A stretch of 64,000 bases of DNA from CAWFGW01 sp963849955 (GCA_963849955.1 CAWKJU010000009.1:434001-498000), one strand, 5' to 3'. Counted from the first letter of the stretch, positions 19,378 to 26,945 are shown. The notes: a model not told the origin generated them from the letters alone. Program-made: numbers and translations.

Positions 19378-19436
19378 CCAAATTAATTGGCATTTTAAAT
19401 AATCGGATTACTTCAATGTTGGAACTGGTTTCTTCC

Positions 19437-19720
19437 CCCCCTAGCGCAAGGTTAAGCATAGCGGTCCTTGTGCTTACTAATTATTTGCAGCTACTCGTTT
19501 GTGGGTAATAACAACTGCAAAGGCGAAAAATCAAAATTCGTTACCTCCTTCCCCTTTCCGAAGATTATACGCATATTATACGTATAATCTTCGGGTATTA
19601 TTATATACTGTTTTATAATAAAGAGTGTTATTCGCTTTTAAACTAAGATTTTGTGCTATTTTAGACAAATAAAATACACATACTTGATAAACCACATATG
19701 TTGTTTATCCAATTGTTGTG
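19437..19720 (+). repeat. Rpt-A copy R2 (both halves, internal deletion)
   Basis: The left core (CTAGCGCAAGG ... TTATTTGCAG) is followed by the CCGAAGATTATACG hairpin, a T-rich run, the TTTTGTGCTATTTTAG spacer, and a palindrome GATAAAC ... GTTTATC ending in CAATTGTTGTGCAT. About 25 bases present in R3 and R5 (AATATAGAAAGCTAATTG) are missing after GGCGAAAAATC. The stem of the last palindrome differs in sequence from other copies but still pairs. Confidence 0.85.
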
Positions 19721-19757
19721 CATAATTAAGAATCACATAAGTGGGGCTAATCCATAA

Positions 19758-20339
19758 ATGTCATTATATATTAAATATGGAATCGGATTGATTGTACTAA
19801 TAGCTACAATAAGTGCTTTGCTTTTAAATTCATGGAGTATTGATACAGCGAATTATCCGATTAATACTGCAAGCCCCTATATTCTACCTTTAACGAATGA
19901 CGTACTTTGTGTTCAATCAAATAACACATTATCAACGCATAAAGGCAAGTTTCAATACAGCTATGATTTCTGGGCATGGCAAGGAACTGACATTCATGCT
20001 GCAAGGTCAGGTATAGTAATCTACATCAGGCAGAATAAATCTACAATTGGACTCTTCGAGGGGAACAATGTTAGAATTCGTCATTCTGATGGAACAGTTG
20101 CTGTATATGGACACTTACTACGAAATAGTGTAATCCCACAAATTGGGGATTCCATTTACCAAAATGAAATTATAGCTAAAAGCGGTTGGAATGGAAAAAG
20201 TCTCTACCCTCATATACATTTTCACGTTGAAAAAAATGGGATTAGTATTCCAATTGTGTTTGGTGACCTAACCGAAGACTTAGGAATACCTAGATTTTTT
20301 AAACGTTATAAAACTATGCACAACAAATGCTATGAATGA
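19758..20339 (+). CDS. Cassette gene: M23-family (LytM-like) metallopeptidase
   Basis: The 193-residue protein has an N-terminal membrane segment or uncleaved signal (about 5-24) and an M23 peptidase domain at about 60-175. The zinc-site pattern is present: H61 and D70 (HKGKFQYSYDF), GTDIHAARSG, YGHL (H119) and HIHFH (H152/H154). These enzymes usually cleave peptidoglycan cross-bridges in the periplasm. The domain stands alone without LysM or SH3 modules. It is a model cassette: it is preceded by TTGTTGTGCAT (19713-19723), and its last codons contain the exact reverse complement ATGCACAACAA (20316-20326). It may act in cell-wall remodelling or competition; the latter is inferred. Confidence 0.85.
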   Translation: MSLYIKYGIGLIVLIATISALLLNSWSIDTANYPINTASPYILPLTNDVLCVQSNNTLSTHKGKFQYSYDFWAWQGTDIHAARSGIVIYIRQNKSTIGLFEGNNVRIRHSDGTVAVYGHLLRNSVIPQIGDSIYQNEIIAKSGWNGKSLYPHIHFHVEKNGISIPIVFGDLTEDLGIPRFFKRYKTMHNKCYE

Positions 20340-20480
20340 ATGGGGTTTTTTCAGTCAGGATACTTTGGTGGGGATTGGAAAGTCCGCCACATGTTTTAAA
20401 TTTAAATTAAGGCGTGGCTATGTGAGAGACGAGAGGTTAGTGCTTTCTAATCCCCACTCCTCATAGCTTGGCGTTCGGCA
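20316..20480 (+). repeat. attC-like site overlapping the end of the M23 gene
   Basis: The site starts ATGCACAACAAATGCTATGA inside the gene and ends TCATAGCTTGGCGTTCGGC. The arms GCTATGA / TCATAGC pair, and an inner stem GTGGGGATTGGAAAG / CTTTCTAATCCCCAC is strong. The outer ends CACAAC and GCGTT take the positions of R'' and R'. The next gene starts 37 bases after it, behind a 16-A run. Confidence 0.6.
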
Positions 20481-20516
20481 GAAAAAAAAAAAAAAACAGA
20501 CACCTATGAATTAACA

Positions 20517-21056
20517 ATGGGATTCGGATTTAATTTGTTCTTCATTCTCATTCTTGTCTCATTAACAGGAATTCTATTGATAGTTTGGCTCATTTCGAGA
20601 AAACTAATCGTAGGTAAACTTCTTGGACTGATTTGGCTAGGTATATTTGGACTTGTGACGCTTGTAACTATTTTAAATTGGTTGACTTCAAAAACGGAAT
20701 TAAACAAAGATGACTACCACGGAGAATATGTGATCAATCGGGATTATTTCAAAGGCAAACAGACTGATTGGCAATACAACCATTTTCGATTCGAAATAAC
20801 CGAAAATGACTCAATTTTCTTCTATGAGACTAATAAAGAGAGAATATTGAAAACATATCGTGGGACTATTAAAACAACTGACCTAAGAAATTATCGCTCG
20901 GCAAGACTGATAATCGAAATGGAAGTACCGACACACCACATTTTGACAAGTAATCCGACAACATACAGAAGTGCTTGGGATTTCTCTTTGGTATTTAAGT
21001 CGCCAAAATTTTATAACGTGTTTTTCGAGAAAGGAAAATGGAAACCAATAGAATAA
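20517..21056 (+). CDS. Cassette gene: two-TM hypothetical protein
   Basis: The 179-residue protein has two membrane helices (about 4-26 and 34-56) and a soluble C-terminal domain (YHGEYVINRDYFKGKQTDW, then FRFEITENDSIFFYETNK). The family is familiar from Bacteroidota accessory regions but has no function I can name. The ATG at 20517 lies behind an in-frame-irrelevant poly-A tract. The cassette starts with GTTCGGC and ends, 12 bases after the stop, with GCCGACC, a near reverse complement, which supports a cassette origin. Confidence 0.75.
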   Translation: MGFGFNLFFILILVSLTGILLIVWLISRKLIVGKLLGLIWLGIFGLVTLVTILNWLTSKTELNKDDYHGEYVINRDYFKGKQTDWQYNHFRFEITENDSIFFYETNKERILKTYRGTIKTTDLRNYRSARLIIEMEVPTHHILTSNPTTYRSAWDFSLVFKSPKFYNVFFEKGKWKPIE

Positions 21057-21080
21057 GAAAAATAAATAGCCGACCTCGCA

Positions 21081-21388
21081 ACCCCATAGCGCAAGGTTAA
21101 GCGTAGCGGTCCTTGTGCTTACTCATTATTTGCAGTTACTCCTTTGTAGGTGACAACACCAGCAATGGCGAAAAATCTCATATAGAAAGCTGATTAAAAA
21201 TTAATATTCGTTACCTCCTTCCCCCTACCCGAAGATTATACGCATATTATACGTATAATCTTCGGGGATTATTTTTTACTGTTTTATAATAAAGAGTGCT
21301 ATTCGTTTTTAGATAAAGATTTTGTGTTATTTTAGGAAGAAAACTATATAAGTTGGATATGTGAACATGTCCACATATCCAATTGTTG
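21081..21388 (+). repeat. Rpt-A copy R3 (full length)
   Basis: This is the most complete copy: ACCCCATAGCGCAAGG, both left hairpins, ATAGAAAGCTGATTAAAAATTAA (close to the last codons and stop of the giant T9SS gene), the CCGAAGATTATACG hairpin with TTTTTT, the promoter-like spacer TTTTGTGTTATTTTAGG, the palindrome TTGGATATGTG / CACATATCCAA and the box TTGTTGGCAAC. Confidence 0.9.
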
Positions 21389-21397
21389 GCAACCATT

Positions 21398-22072
21398 ATG
21401 AAAAACTTTTTAACACATATAACTATCTTATTTTTTCTGGTACTATGTTCTTGTTCTGAGCCAATTAAAGAATTTAAAATCAATTCTGATGTACAACATG
21501 TAGTTTTAAAACTATATGAGGATTCTACTTTTATTGAAGAAGTATATGAAGTTGAAGATAACTATGAATATTCTGGTAATTGGAAAGGTTCTTTACTTGA
21601 AGACTCTATTTTTATCACATACACTTCCTATAAAAAAATGAATGTTTTAACAACAATAGCAGAAAAAGAGTATCAAATAATTAATGGACAAGCTGTATTA
21701 ATCCCTAAAATCAAGCCAACAGATGATTTAGGTTTTTCAGATTTTTTATTCAAATTCTATGGTGATAGCATATTCCAATTCTCAAGAATTAAATTTCCCT
21801 TAAGACAAACTACAAGTAATGGATATAGCTATGATTATATTGATAGTGGTAGGTATGAGAATTTTGTAGAATTAAACAAAACTGATATCAAACACCGATT
21901 CAAAGGTTTTTTTGAATTGGGGAATAAATATGAAATTAGTGAAATGTCAACAGGAGACGGACTAGTGGATGAACAAATAATATTGAAAGGTAGTGAATAT
22001 TATGAGCTCAGAAGGTTCGAACTAATAGAAAATAAATGGATGTTAACATGGCATTACATAAATGAACTTTAA
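21398..22072 (+). CDS. Cassette gene: uncharacterised lipoprotein
   Basis: The lipoprotein of about 224 residues starts at ATG 21398 (MKNFLTHITILFFLVLCSCS) with lipobox LCSC. A TTG at 21383 would place the start inside the repeat box. The mature part contains two similar segments of the type LYEDSTFIEE / KFYGDSIFQFS, which also occur in the next lipoprotein (RIYEDSTFEFE). Function unknown. The cassette begins TTGGCAAC and ends with GTTGCCAA at 22079-22086, an exact reverse complement. Confidence 0.78.
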   Translation: MKNFLTHITILFFLVLCSCSEPIKEFKINSDVQHVVLKLYEDSTFIEEVYEVEDNYEYSGNWKGSLLEDSIFITYTSYKKMNVLTTIAEKEYQIINGQAVLIPKIKPTDDLGFSDFLFKFYGDSIFQFSRIKFPLRQTTSNGYSYDYIDSGRYENFVELNKTDIKHRFKGFFELGNKYEISEMSTGDGLVDEQIILKGSEYYELRRFELIENKWMLTWHYINEL

Positions 22073-22100
22073 AAGTACAGTTGCCAACACCATGTAAAAA

Positions 22101-22190
22101 CCCCATAGCGCAAGGTTAAGCGTAGCGGTTCTTGTGCTTACTAATTATTTGCAGTTGTTCATTTTTAGCACCCCCAACAAAGGCGAAAAA
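22101..22190 (+). repeat. Rpt-A copy R4 (left half, diverged end)
   Basis: CCCCATAGCGCAAGG ... GCAGTTGTTCATTTTTAGC ... CAACAAAGGCG. The first hairpin is intact; the second is changed. It joins directly to the left arm GTTGCCAACACCATGTAAAAA of the preceding cassette. Confidence 0.85.
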
Positions 22191-22224
22191 ACGGTGCCAT
22201 CAGATGGAGATCTAATTACTGGGT

Positions 22225-22347
22225 GTATTTACAGCTGCTCTTAGAGGTAAATACGTAGGTGTAGAAGATATTGGAAACGGAATCTGGAGAGTCTTTTATC
22301 GTAAAGTATTTTTAGGTTTCTTTGATGAAAAGAACATTAGAGATTAA
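22225..22347 (+). pseudogene. C-terminal remnant of an IS481-like transposase
   Basis: An open stretch of 40 codons ending in TAA encodes LRGKYVGVEDIGNGIWRVFY then KVFLGFFDEKN. This is the pattern found at the very C-terminus of IS481-type DDE transposases (VGxxxxxDGIWxVYFxxxxLGYFDE). No start, catalytic triad or terminal inverted repeats remain. It marks a past insertion inside the array, between R4 and the following lipoprotein. Confidence 0.6.
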
Positions 22348-22435
22348 CAAGTATCAATTAGATTAAGTCAAAATCTAGTGTAAACAGACAAGCTTTAACT
22401 TTGTAAACAGGGAAGCTTAACGAACATATCAAGCA

Positions 22436-23380
22436 ATGAAATTTTTATACATATTATTAATCAGCATTCTTTTCTATTCGTGTAATGAACAAACTACACA
22501 GAACATAAAGACTAAAGAACCCATTCTTTTAGCTGATAGGGAAGCGCCATTAGGTTGGGTTTATTTAAGAATATATGAAGATAGTACTTTTGAATTTGAA
22601 AATCGCGGAGGAAGACAAACTAACATCTACTCAGGTAAAGCAAGTATTGTAAGTGATAGTATCTTTTTTAATTATTCTGACTCTATACCTAGAGCTGGAC
22701 AAACGGCCATCTACTCCAATAATTATGTGGCCTTCATTGATGGAGAATACCCAGAAAGAATTCAAGTCAAAATGACCAAATTGGACTCAGTAAAAACTAT
22801 CAATACTCTAGATACATTATTGAACACTAGTGACTACTTAGTTTTAGGGAATAAAAAAGCTAAAATTAAGATTGTTCAAGAGGATGAAATAGAACAACAC
22901 CCAAATTACAACGTCCTCATTGGTTATGGAAACGATTTCATAATAGGTGAAGAAATAGAATTTAAAGAAGTTAAAATTTATAAAAAATATACCCCTAAAA
23001 CCTCATTTGATGATTACAAGGTTCAAATCTACGATGGAAAACTAGCAGATCCTGACTTTTCAACTAACCCAGAAGCAAAACTATTTATCACGCGGATTAA
23101 AACAGAATGTGAAAAAGGAATCAACTTCGCTGGGCATTTTACTTTAGTCATTTGGGGGTGCGGTTCTTCTTGTCAAAACGGTGTTATCGTAGATAGAATT
23201 ACAGGGAAAATCCATCTTGTATACGGCACATCACTAGGTTCAAAATTTAAGAAAGACAGCAAAATGATAATAACCAATGTAGCTGCAATAGATACAACAA
23301 CTAACTTAATTGAAACTTGTGGCTACTGCAATGTAAAACATGAAATTTGGACTGGTACAAAGTTCATCGTGGTAGAATAA
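22436..23380 (+). CDS. Cassette gene: uncharacterised lipoprotein
   Basis: The 314-residue protein starts MKFLYILLISILFYSCNEQ with lipobox FYSC. The N-terminal part (about 30-105) contains LGWVYLRIYEDSTFEFENRG, similar in style to the preceding lipoprotein. The C-terminal part (about 190-310) has FITRIKTECEKGINFAGHFT, then WGCGSSCQNGVIVDRITG and a final CGYCNVKHEIW. The AGHF...WGCGSSC pattern recurs in secreted hypothetical proteins, but I cannot name a function. It is followed by an attC-like site beginning 8 bases after the stop. Confidence 0.75.
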   Translation: MKFLYILLISILFYSCNEQTTQNIKTKEPILLADREAPLGWVYLRIYEDSTFEFENRGGRQTNIYSGKASIVSDSIFFNYSDSIPRAGQTAIYSNNYVAFIDGEYPERIQVKMTKLDSVKTINTLDTLLNTSDYLVLGNKKAKIKIVQEDEIEQHPNYNVLIGYGNDFIIGEEIEFKEVKIYKKYTPKTSFDDYKVQIYDGKLADPDFSTNPEAKLFITRIKTECEKGINFAGHFTLVIWGCGSSCQNGVIVDRITGKIHLVYGTSLGSKFKKDSKMIITNVAAIDTTTNLIETCGYCNVKHEIWTGTKFIVVE

Positions 23381-23388
23381 AAACGAAA

Positions 23389-23589
23389 GTACAACACCAT
23401 GTAAAAAACCATAGCTGGGATAGTGGTAAAACTGTAGCTGCTCCTCTCCTAGTTAAGTACGCCAATCCTTTGGATTGACTCGCAAGCAGGGAGAAATTTG
23501 CAAGCCAATCCAAAGGATTGGCTTAGTGGTCGAAAGACAGTATCTTGTTTCAAAACCGCTACAGTTTTTACATTTAACGTTACCACACA
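23389..23589 (+). repeat. attC-like site with embedded palindromes
   Basis: The left arm GTACAACACCATGTAAAAAACC pairs with the right arm GTTTTTACATTTAACGTTAC. The inside carries two copies of a CAATCCTTTGGATTG-type palindrome (23463-23478 and 23506-23521). The following cassette starts directly after the GTTACC end. Confidence 0.55.
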
Positions 23590-23606
23590 TTTAAAAACCT
23601 GAAAAA

Positions 23607-23993
23607 GTGAGATTGACAAAAATTTACATTCTTCCACTGATCGCAATTACGACATGGATTACCGCATGTAAAGAATGTGCATACGACTACTCTTACGAAA
23701 TTCGAAACGAAACGAGTTCAGAAGTGAAAGTATTTTGGACTCAAAGGCTATATTCACTTGACTCATTAACTATAGGGTCTGGCAAAACCAACGAGTTGTT
23801 CACGACTGGACATGGAATTGAACCCTGTGGTGACATTCCAGTTTTCAGAGATGTTGACCAAGACCTTGAATCATTTAAAGTCGTAAAGATGGACTCTGTA
23901 AATCTTGAATCCAATTCGAGTTATCTTTCTAATGACTCCTGGAAATTCATTGATGGAACTTATCGAGCAACAATAACGGAATCGGAATTTTAA
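23607..23993 (+). CDS. Cassette gene: small lipoprotein
   Basis: The 128-residue protein begins with a GTG at 23607 (MRLTKIYILPLIAITTWITA) and has lipobox ITAC, so it should be membrane-anchored. The mature part has several cysteines (CKECAYDY, EPCGD) and IRNETSSEVKVFWTQR, which suggests a small beta-sandwich. Function unknown. The cassette starts with TTACCACAC (23580-23588), and 9 bases after the stop comes its reverse complement GTGTGGTAA (24003-24011), which is immediately followed by an intron-like fragment. Confidence 0.7.
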   Translation: MRLTKIYILPLIAITTWITACKECAYDYSYEIRNETSSEVKVFWTQRLYSLDSLTIGSGKTNELFTTGHGIEPCGDIPVFRDVDQDLESFKVVKMDSVNLESNSSYLSNDSWKFIDGTYRATITESEF

Positions 23994-24011
23994 AAGAAAA
24001 ACGTGTGGTAA

Positions 24012-24141
24012 TCGAGTAGACGGTCCCGACTAAATTAGTCGGGATGCGCCTCTCACTACTTGTCCCTTACCGGAGGTCGGGACCACCCAGCGTACGGTTC
24101 TTCCCGCATCAAGTGCGGGACAGGCTGTACTGGGCGGTTCG
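24012..24141 (+). repeat. Repeat B copy 1: group IIC intron 3'-end-like fragment (minus orientation)
   Basis: Read on the minus strand, the fragment contains ACCGCCCAG ... CTGGGTGGT (a domain V-like stem), then GTGAGAGG, a hairpin CCCGACTAA / TTAGTCGGG, and ends CTACTCGA, the layout of the 3' end of group IIC introns. The end abuts TTACCACAC, the bottom strand of the cassette's R''-type box. A TCCCGCA / TGCGGGA hairpin is inserted in the domain V-like loop. No intron-encoded reverse transcriptase is present. The second copy at 27022 shares most of these parts. Confidence 0.45.
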
Positions 24142-24245
24142 TAAAGTATAAAGCAAGTGCTCTTTACCACTTACCTCTTTCCGCTACTTTTAAGTATAGG
24201 CTATCATAATATTCCTATACGAATTTTCACTTCACAATATGTTAA

Positions 24246-24542
24246 CCCCATAACGCAAGGTTAAGCGTAGCGGTCCTTGTGCTTACTAATTATTTGCAGT
24301 TACTCCTTTGTTGGTGACAACACCAGCAATGGCGAAAAATCTAATATAGAAAGCTAATTGAAAATCAAAATTCGTTACCTCCTTTCCCCTATCCGAAGAT
24401 TATACGTATAATCTTCGGGTATTATTTTTTTACTGTTTTATAATTAAGAGTGCTATTCGCTTTTAGATAAAGATTTTGTGTTCTTTTAGGAAGAAAATTA
24501 TATAAGCTGGATATGTGGACATGTCCACATATCCAATTGTTG
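24246..24542 (+). repeat. Rpt-A copy R5 (full length)
   Basis: This copy has all parts seen in R3. The terminator hairpin is shorter (CCGAAGATTATACG / CGTATAATCTTCGG without the middle TATAT), and the last palindrome is perfect over 28 bases (TGGATATGTGGACA / TGTCCACATATCCA), followed by ATTGTTGTATGCC. Confidence 0.9.
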
Positions 24543-24644
24543 TATGCCATGAGAGAACCAAGCCATCGCTCAAACCCCTCCCTAATAAACCAAAAGAGCT
24601 AAAATTTTACCTTCCGCCAACAAACCTTAGTTATAATTCTCGAT

Positions 24645-24665
24645 AAGTAGCATTTTTTACTACTT
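24645..24665 (+). promoter_or_regulatory. Inverted repeat upstream of abiEi, candidate autoregulatory operator
   Basis: AAGTAG, a nine-base CATTTTTTA spacer and CTACTT lie about 20 bases before the GTG start of abiEi. AbiEi antitoxins with an N-terminal winged helix are known to repress their own operon through inverted repeats, so this is a plausible site. Confidence 0.45.
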
Positions 24666-24684
24666 TTATAAAAACTATACTAAA

Positions 24685-25476
24685 GTGAACGCTAAACAAT
24701 TTATCAAGCATCTTTTGTCAATTGAGAGTTATTCCTTTTCTCTTGAAGAAATAGAAAAAAATACGGATGGAGAAGGAACTTCACTAAAATTTGAACTTGC
24801 CAGATTAATAAAAAAACGAGAAATAGTAAACTTTAGAAAAGGGTTCTATTTAATTATACCACCTAGATACTCAAAACAAGAAAAAATCCCTATCCAATTA
24901 TATGCTGAAAAGCTTTTCAAAAGCTTGAATCGCAATTACTATTTGGGATTTTATACTGCAGCAAAATTTCATGGAGCTAGTCATCAACAATCCCAACAAG
25001 AATATGTGATCACAGAAAAACCCAAAATGGGCAACATCCAAAAAAAAGAATTGAAAATTCGGTTCTTCACTACTTCTAATTGGTCAAGCATAAATATTCA
25101 AGAAAGAAAATCGGATGCAGGGATTTTCAAAATCTCCAGCCCTGCCCTAACAGCTGTTGACTTAATTCATCATCAATCCAAATTGGGAGGGATCAATAGG
25201 ATGTTAGCTGTATTTGAAGAACTCTCAGAAGAGATAAATCAAGATGATATACAAAATCTCTTAACATGGTACCCTCATAAAAGTACATTACAAAGACTTG
25301 GTTTTATACTGGAAGAAATGCAAGTAGATGAGACATTAACTCAGCCTATTTTGGAACATCTAATAACCAATAAATATTTCCCAGTATTGCTATCTCCAAA
25401 AACAAATCAAAAAGCTGGAGCAGTTGACAACAGGTGGAAGGTGGATGTAAACATTAAAATGCATAGTGACTTATGA
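24685..25476 (+). CDS. abiEi: AbiEi-family antitoxin / transcriptional regulator
   Basis: The 263-residue cytoplasmic protein starts at GTG 24685. Its N-terminal 65 residues look like a winged-helix domain (FSLEEIEKNT ... ELARLIKKREIVNFRKGFYL), and the rest fits the AbiEi C-terminal domain (YYLGFYTAAKFHGASHQQSQ, SSPALTAVDLIHHQSKLGG). It overlaps the downstream toxin gene by four bases (ATGA), as usual for the pair. AbiEi represses the operon and counteracts the AbiEii nucleotidyltransferase without a stable complex (type IV). The pair commonly gives phage abortive infection and stabilises mobile elements. It sits in the array after Rpt-A copy R5. Confidence 0.88.
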   Translation: MNAKQFIKHLLSIESYSFSLEEIEKNTDGEGTSLKFELARLIKKREIVNFRKGFYLIIPPRYSKQEKIPIQLYAEKLFKSLNRNYYLGFYTAAKFHGASHQQSQQEYVITEKPKMGNIQKKELKIRFFTTSNWSSINIQERKSDAGIFKISSPALTAVDLIHHQSKLGGINRMLAVFEELSEEINQDDIQNLLTWYPHKSTLQRLGFILEEMQVDETLTQPILEHLITNKYFPVLLSPKTNQKAGAVDNRWKVDVNIKMHSDL

Positions 25477-26264
25477 TACCTAAACCTGACATAGCACAAT
25501 GGCAAAACCATGCTCCATGGAAAGAATTTGCTCAGGTGGAACAAGACCTAGTCATCAGTCGAACATTAGTAGAAATTTTCTCGGATGATTTTCTAAAAGA
25601 GAATCTTGCTTTTAGAGGAGGTACAGCACTTCACAAATTGTACTTAAACCCTGCTCCAAGATATTCGGAGGACATTGACCTTGTTCAAATACAGCCTGGT
25701 CCTATTAAACCAATCATGAAAAGAATTGGTGAAGTTGTAACCTTTTTTGAAGAAGATAGAAAAACGAAAATCGCAGGACATGGAGCTAAGGCTTTTTATC
25801 GATTTACTTCAGAGTATGAGGCAATCAGAATGCGACTAAAGCTTGAAATTAACTGCAAGGAACACTTCAATGTCCTGAAATGGGTAGACTTTCCTTACGA
25901 GGTAAAGAGTGAATGGTTTTCAGGGAAAACAGAAATAAAAACTTATAACATTAATGAACTTTTAGGCACAAAGCTAAGAGCACTTTATCAAAGAAGTAAA
26001 GGGCGTGATTTGTTCGATTTATACTATGCCAGACAAAATCTAGAATTGGACTTTGAAAAAATAATTGCATGCTTCAAAGAATACTTAACTTTTTCGACTG
26101 GAAACCGACCACCGAGCAAAAAAGAGTTTTTGTTAAACATCGAAGAAAAAGAAAATGATGTTGATTTTACAGGAGATATGGAAGCATTATTGAGATCCGG
26201 TATTTCCTATGATCAAGCAGCAGCTTTTGAATGGTTGAAAACAGAATTAATTGAAAGGATTTAA
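25473..26264 (+). CDS. abiEii: AbiEii/AbiGii-family nucleotidyltransferase toxin
   Basis: The 263-residue protein has the DUF1814/AbiEii nucleotidyltransferase motifs: FRGGTALHK at 47-55, RYSEDIDLVQ at 63-72 with the metal-binding Asp67 and Asp69, IKLEINCKE-like RLKLEINCK near 125, and LLGTKLRALYQRSKGRDLFD with the conserved Lys/Arg and Asp. Proteins of this family transfer nucleotides to tRNA 3' ends or bind GTP and stop growth when not balanced by AbiEi. It overlaps abiEi by four bases. All motif residues are intact, so it is probably active. Confidence 0.9.
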   Translation: MIPKPDIAQWQNHAPWKEFAQVEQDLVISRTLVEIFSDDFLKENLAFRGGTALHKLYLNPAPRYSEDIDLVQIQPGPIKPIMKRIGEVVTFFEEDRKTKIAGHGAKAFYRFTSEYEAIRMRLKLEINCKEHFNVLKWVDFPYEVKSEWFSGKTEIKTYNINELLGTKLRALYQRSKGRDLFDLYYARQNLELDFEKIIACFKEYLTFSTGNRPPSKKEFLLNIEEKENDVDFTGDMEALLRSGISYDQAAAFEWLKTELIERI

Positions 26265-26299
26265 ATAACTTTCGAGTTTCGGTATTTCGTCAGGTCCTA

Positions 26300-26360
26300 A
26301 CCCCATAGCGCAAGCTTAAGCGTAGCGGTCCTTGTGCTTAATTATTTGCAGTTACTCCTA
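26300..26360 (+). repeat. Rpt-A copy R6 (truncated)
   Basis: ACCCCATAGCGCAAGCTTAAG through TTATTTGCAGTTACTCCTA. It stops where the fragment of another gene begins at 26362. Four bases (ACTA) before TTATTTGCAG are missing relative to other copies. Confidence 0.85.
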
Positions 26361-26361
26361 A

Positions 26362-26832
26362 AGCCCAGGAGAACCTGTTAAACCAATCAAATTTGAACAG
26401 ATAAAACAATTTAGTGCTCCTTCCTTGAGTAGAAATCCGAAAATAATGTATGTGTTTGACCAACTAGAATTAGTTGAGCAAAGAGGTTTAGGGTTTACGA
26501 CTATTAAAGAACTCCCAGAAAAGTTTAACATTCCGCTCCCGATAGTTGAATATCAAGAACCCTACATGGTTTTTACATTTCCAAGAAGTGGTGACGCACT
26601 AAAACGAATTGATAAAACACCAGGTTTAATTGAGCTTAATAATGAAGAACTAAGAGGTTTAGATTGGATTAGAATGCAAGGAGAAGTGAGTACTAGACAA
26701 TATGCTACTCATTTTAATTATGGATATAAAAAGGCTCAAAGACATTTAGCTAAAATGCGAGACCTCGACCTTATTGAGGATAATGGTGAACCAACTACCT
26801 CACCAAATTACGGATATGTGGCTAAAGTATAA
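26362..26832 (+). pseudogene. C-terminal fragment of an AlbA_2/RecG-like ATP-binding regulator
   Basis: The reading frame is open from 26362, right at the repeat boundary, and encodes SRNPKIMYVFDQLELVEQRG (from the TTG at 26425) followed by LPEKFNIPLPIVEYQEPY and a C-terminal winged-helix-like stretch. The pattern SRNPxI...VExxGxGxxxI...GLPxPxF is the end of the HATPase-like domain of Schlafen/AlbA_2-type transcriptional regulators. The N-terminal two thirds are missing, apparently replaced by Rpt-A copy R6. A TTG at 26425 could start a 135-residue product, but this is probably a remnant. Confidence 0.65.
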
Positions 26833-26836
26833 GAGC

Positions 26837-26945
26837 ATGGACATAATCATGGACATAGTGTCCAAGCTAATAGTGGTGATCGTAGATAAAAAGCTAAGCT
26901 TGGACATAAACTTGAAGATAGTGTCCAAGCTAAAGATGATAACCG
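26837..26945 (+). repeat. Degenerate direct repeat, non-coding
   Basis: Two copies of GATAGTGTCCAAGCTAA-type sequence (26854-26871 and 26917-26932), each followed by a GTGGTGATCG/GATGATAACCG tail, lie downstream of the truncated regulator. The stretch 26833-27021 has no convincing gene. The repeat may be left from the decay of its 3' region. Confidence 0.4.
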
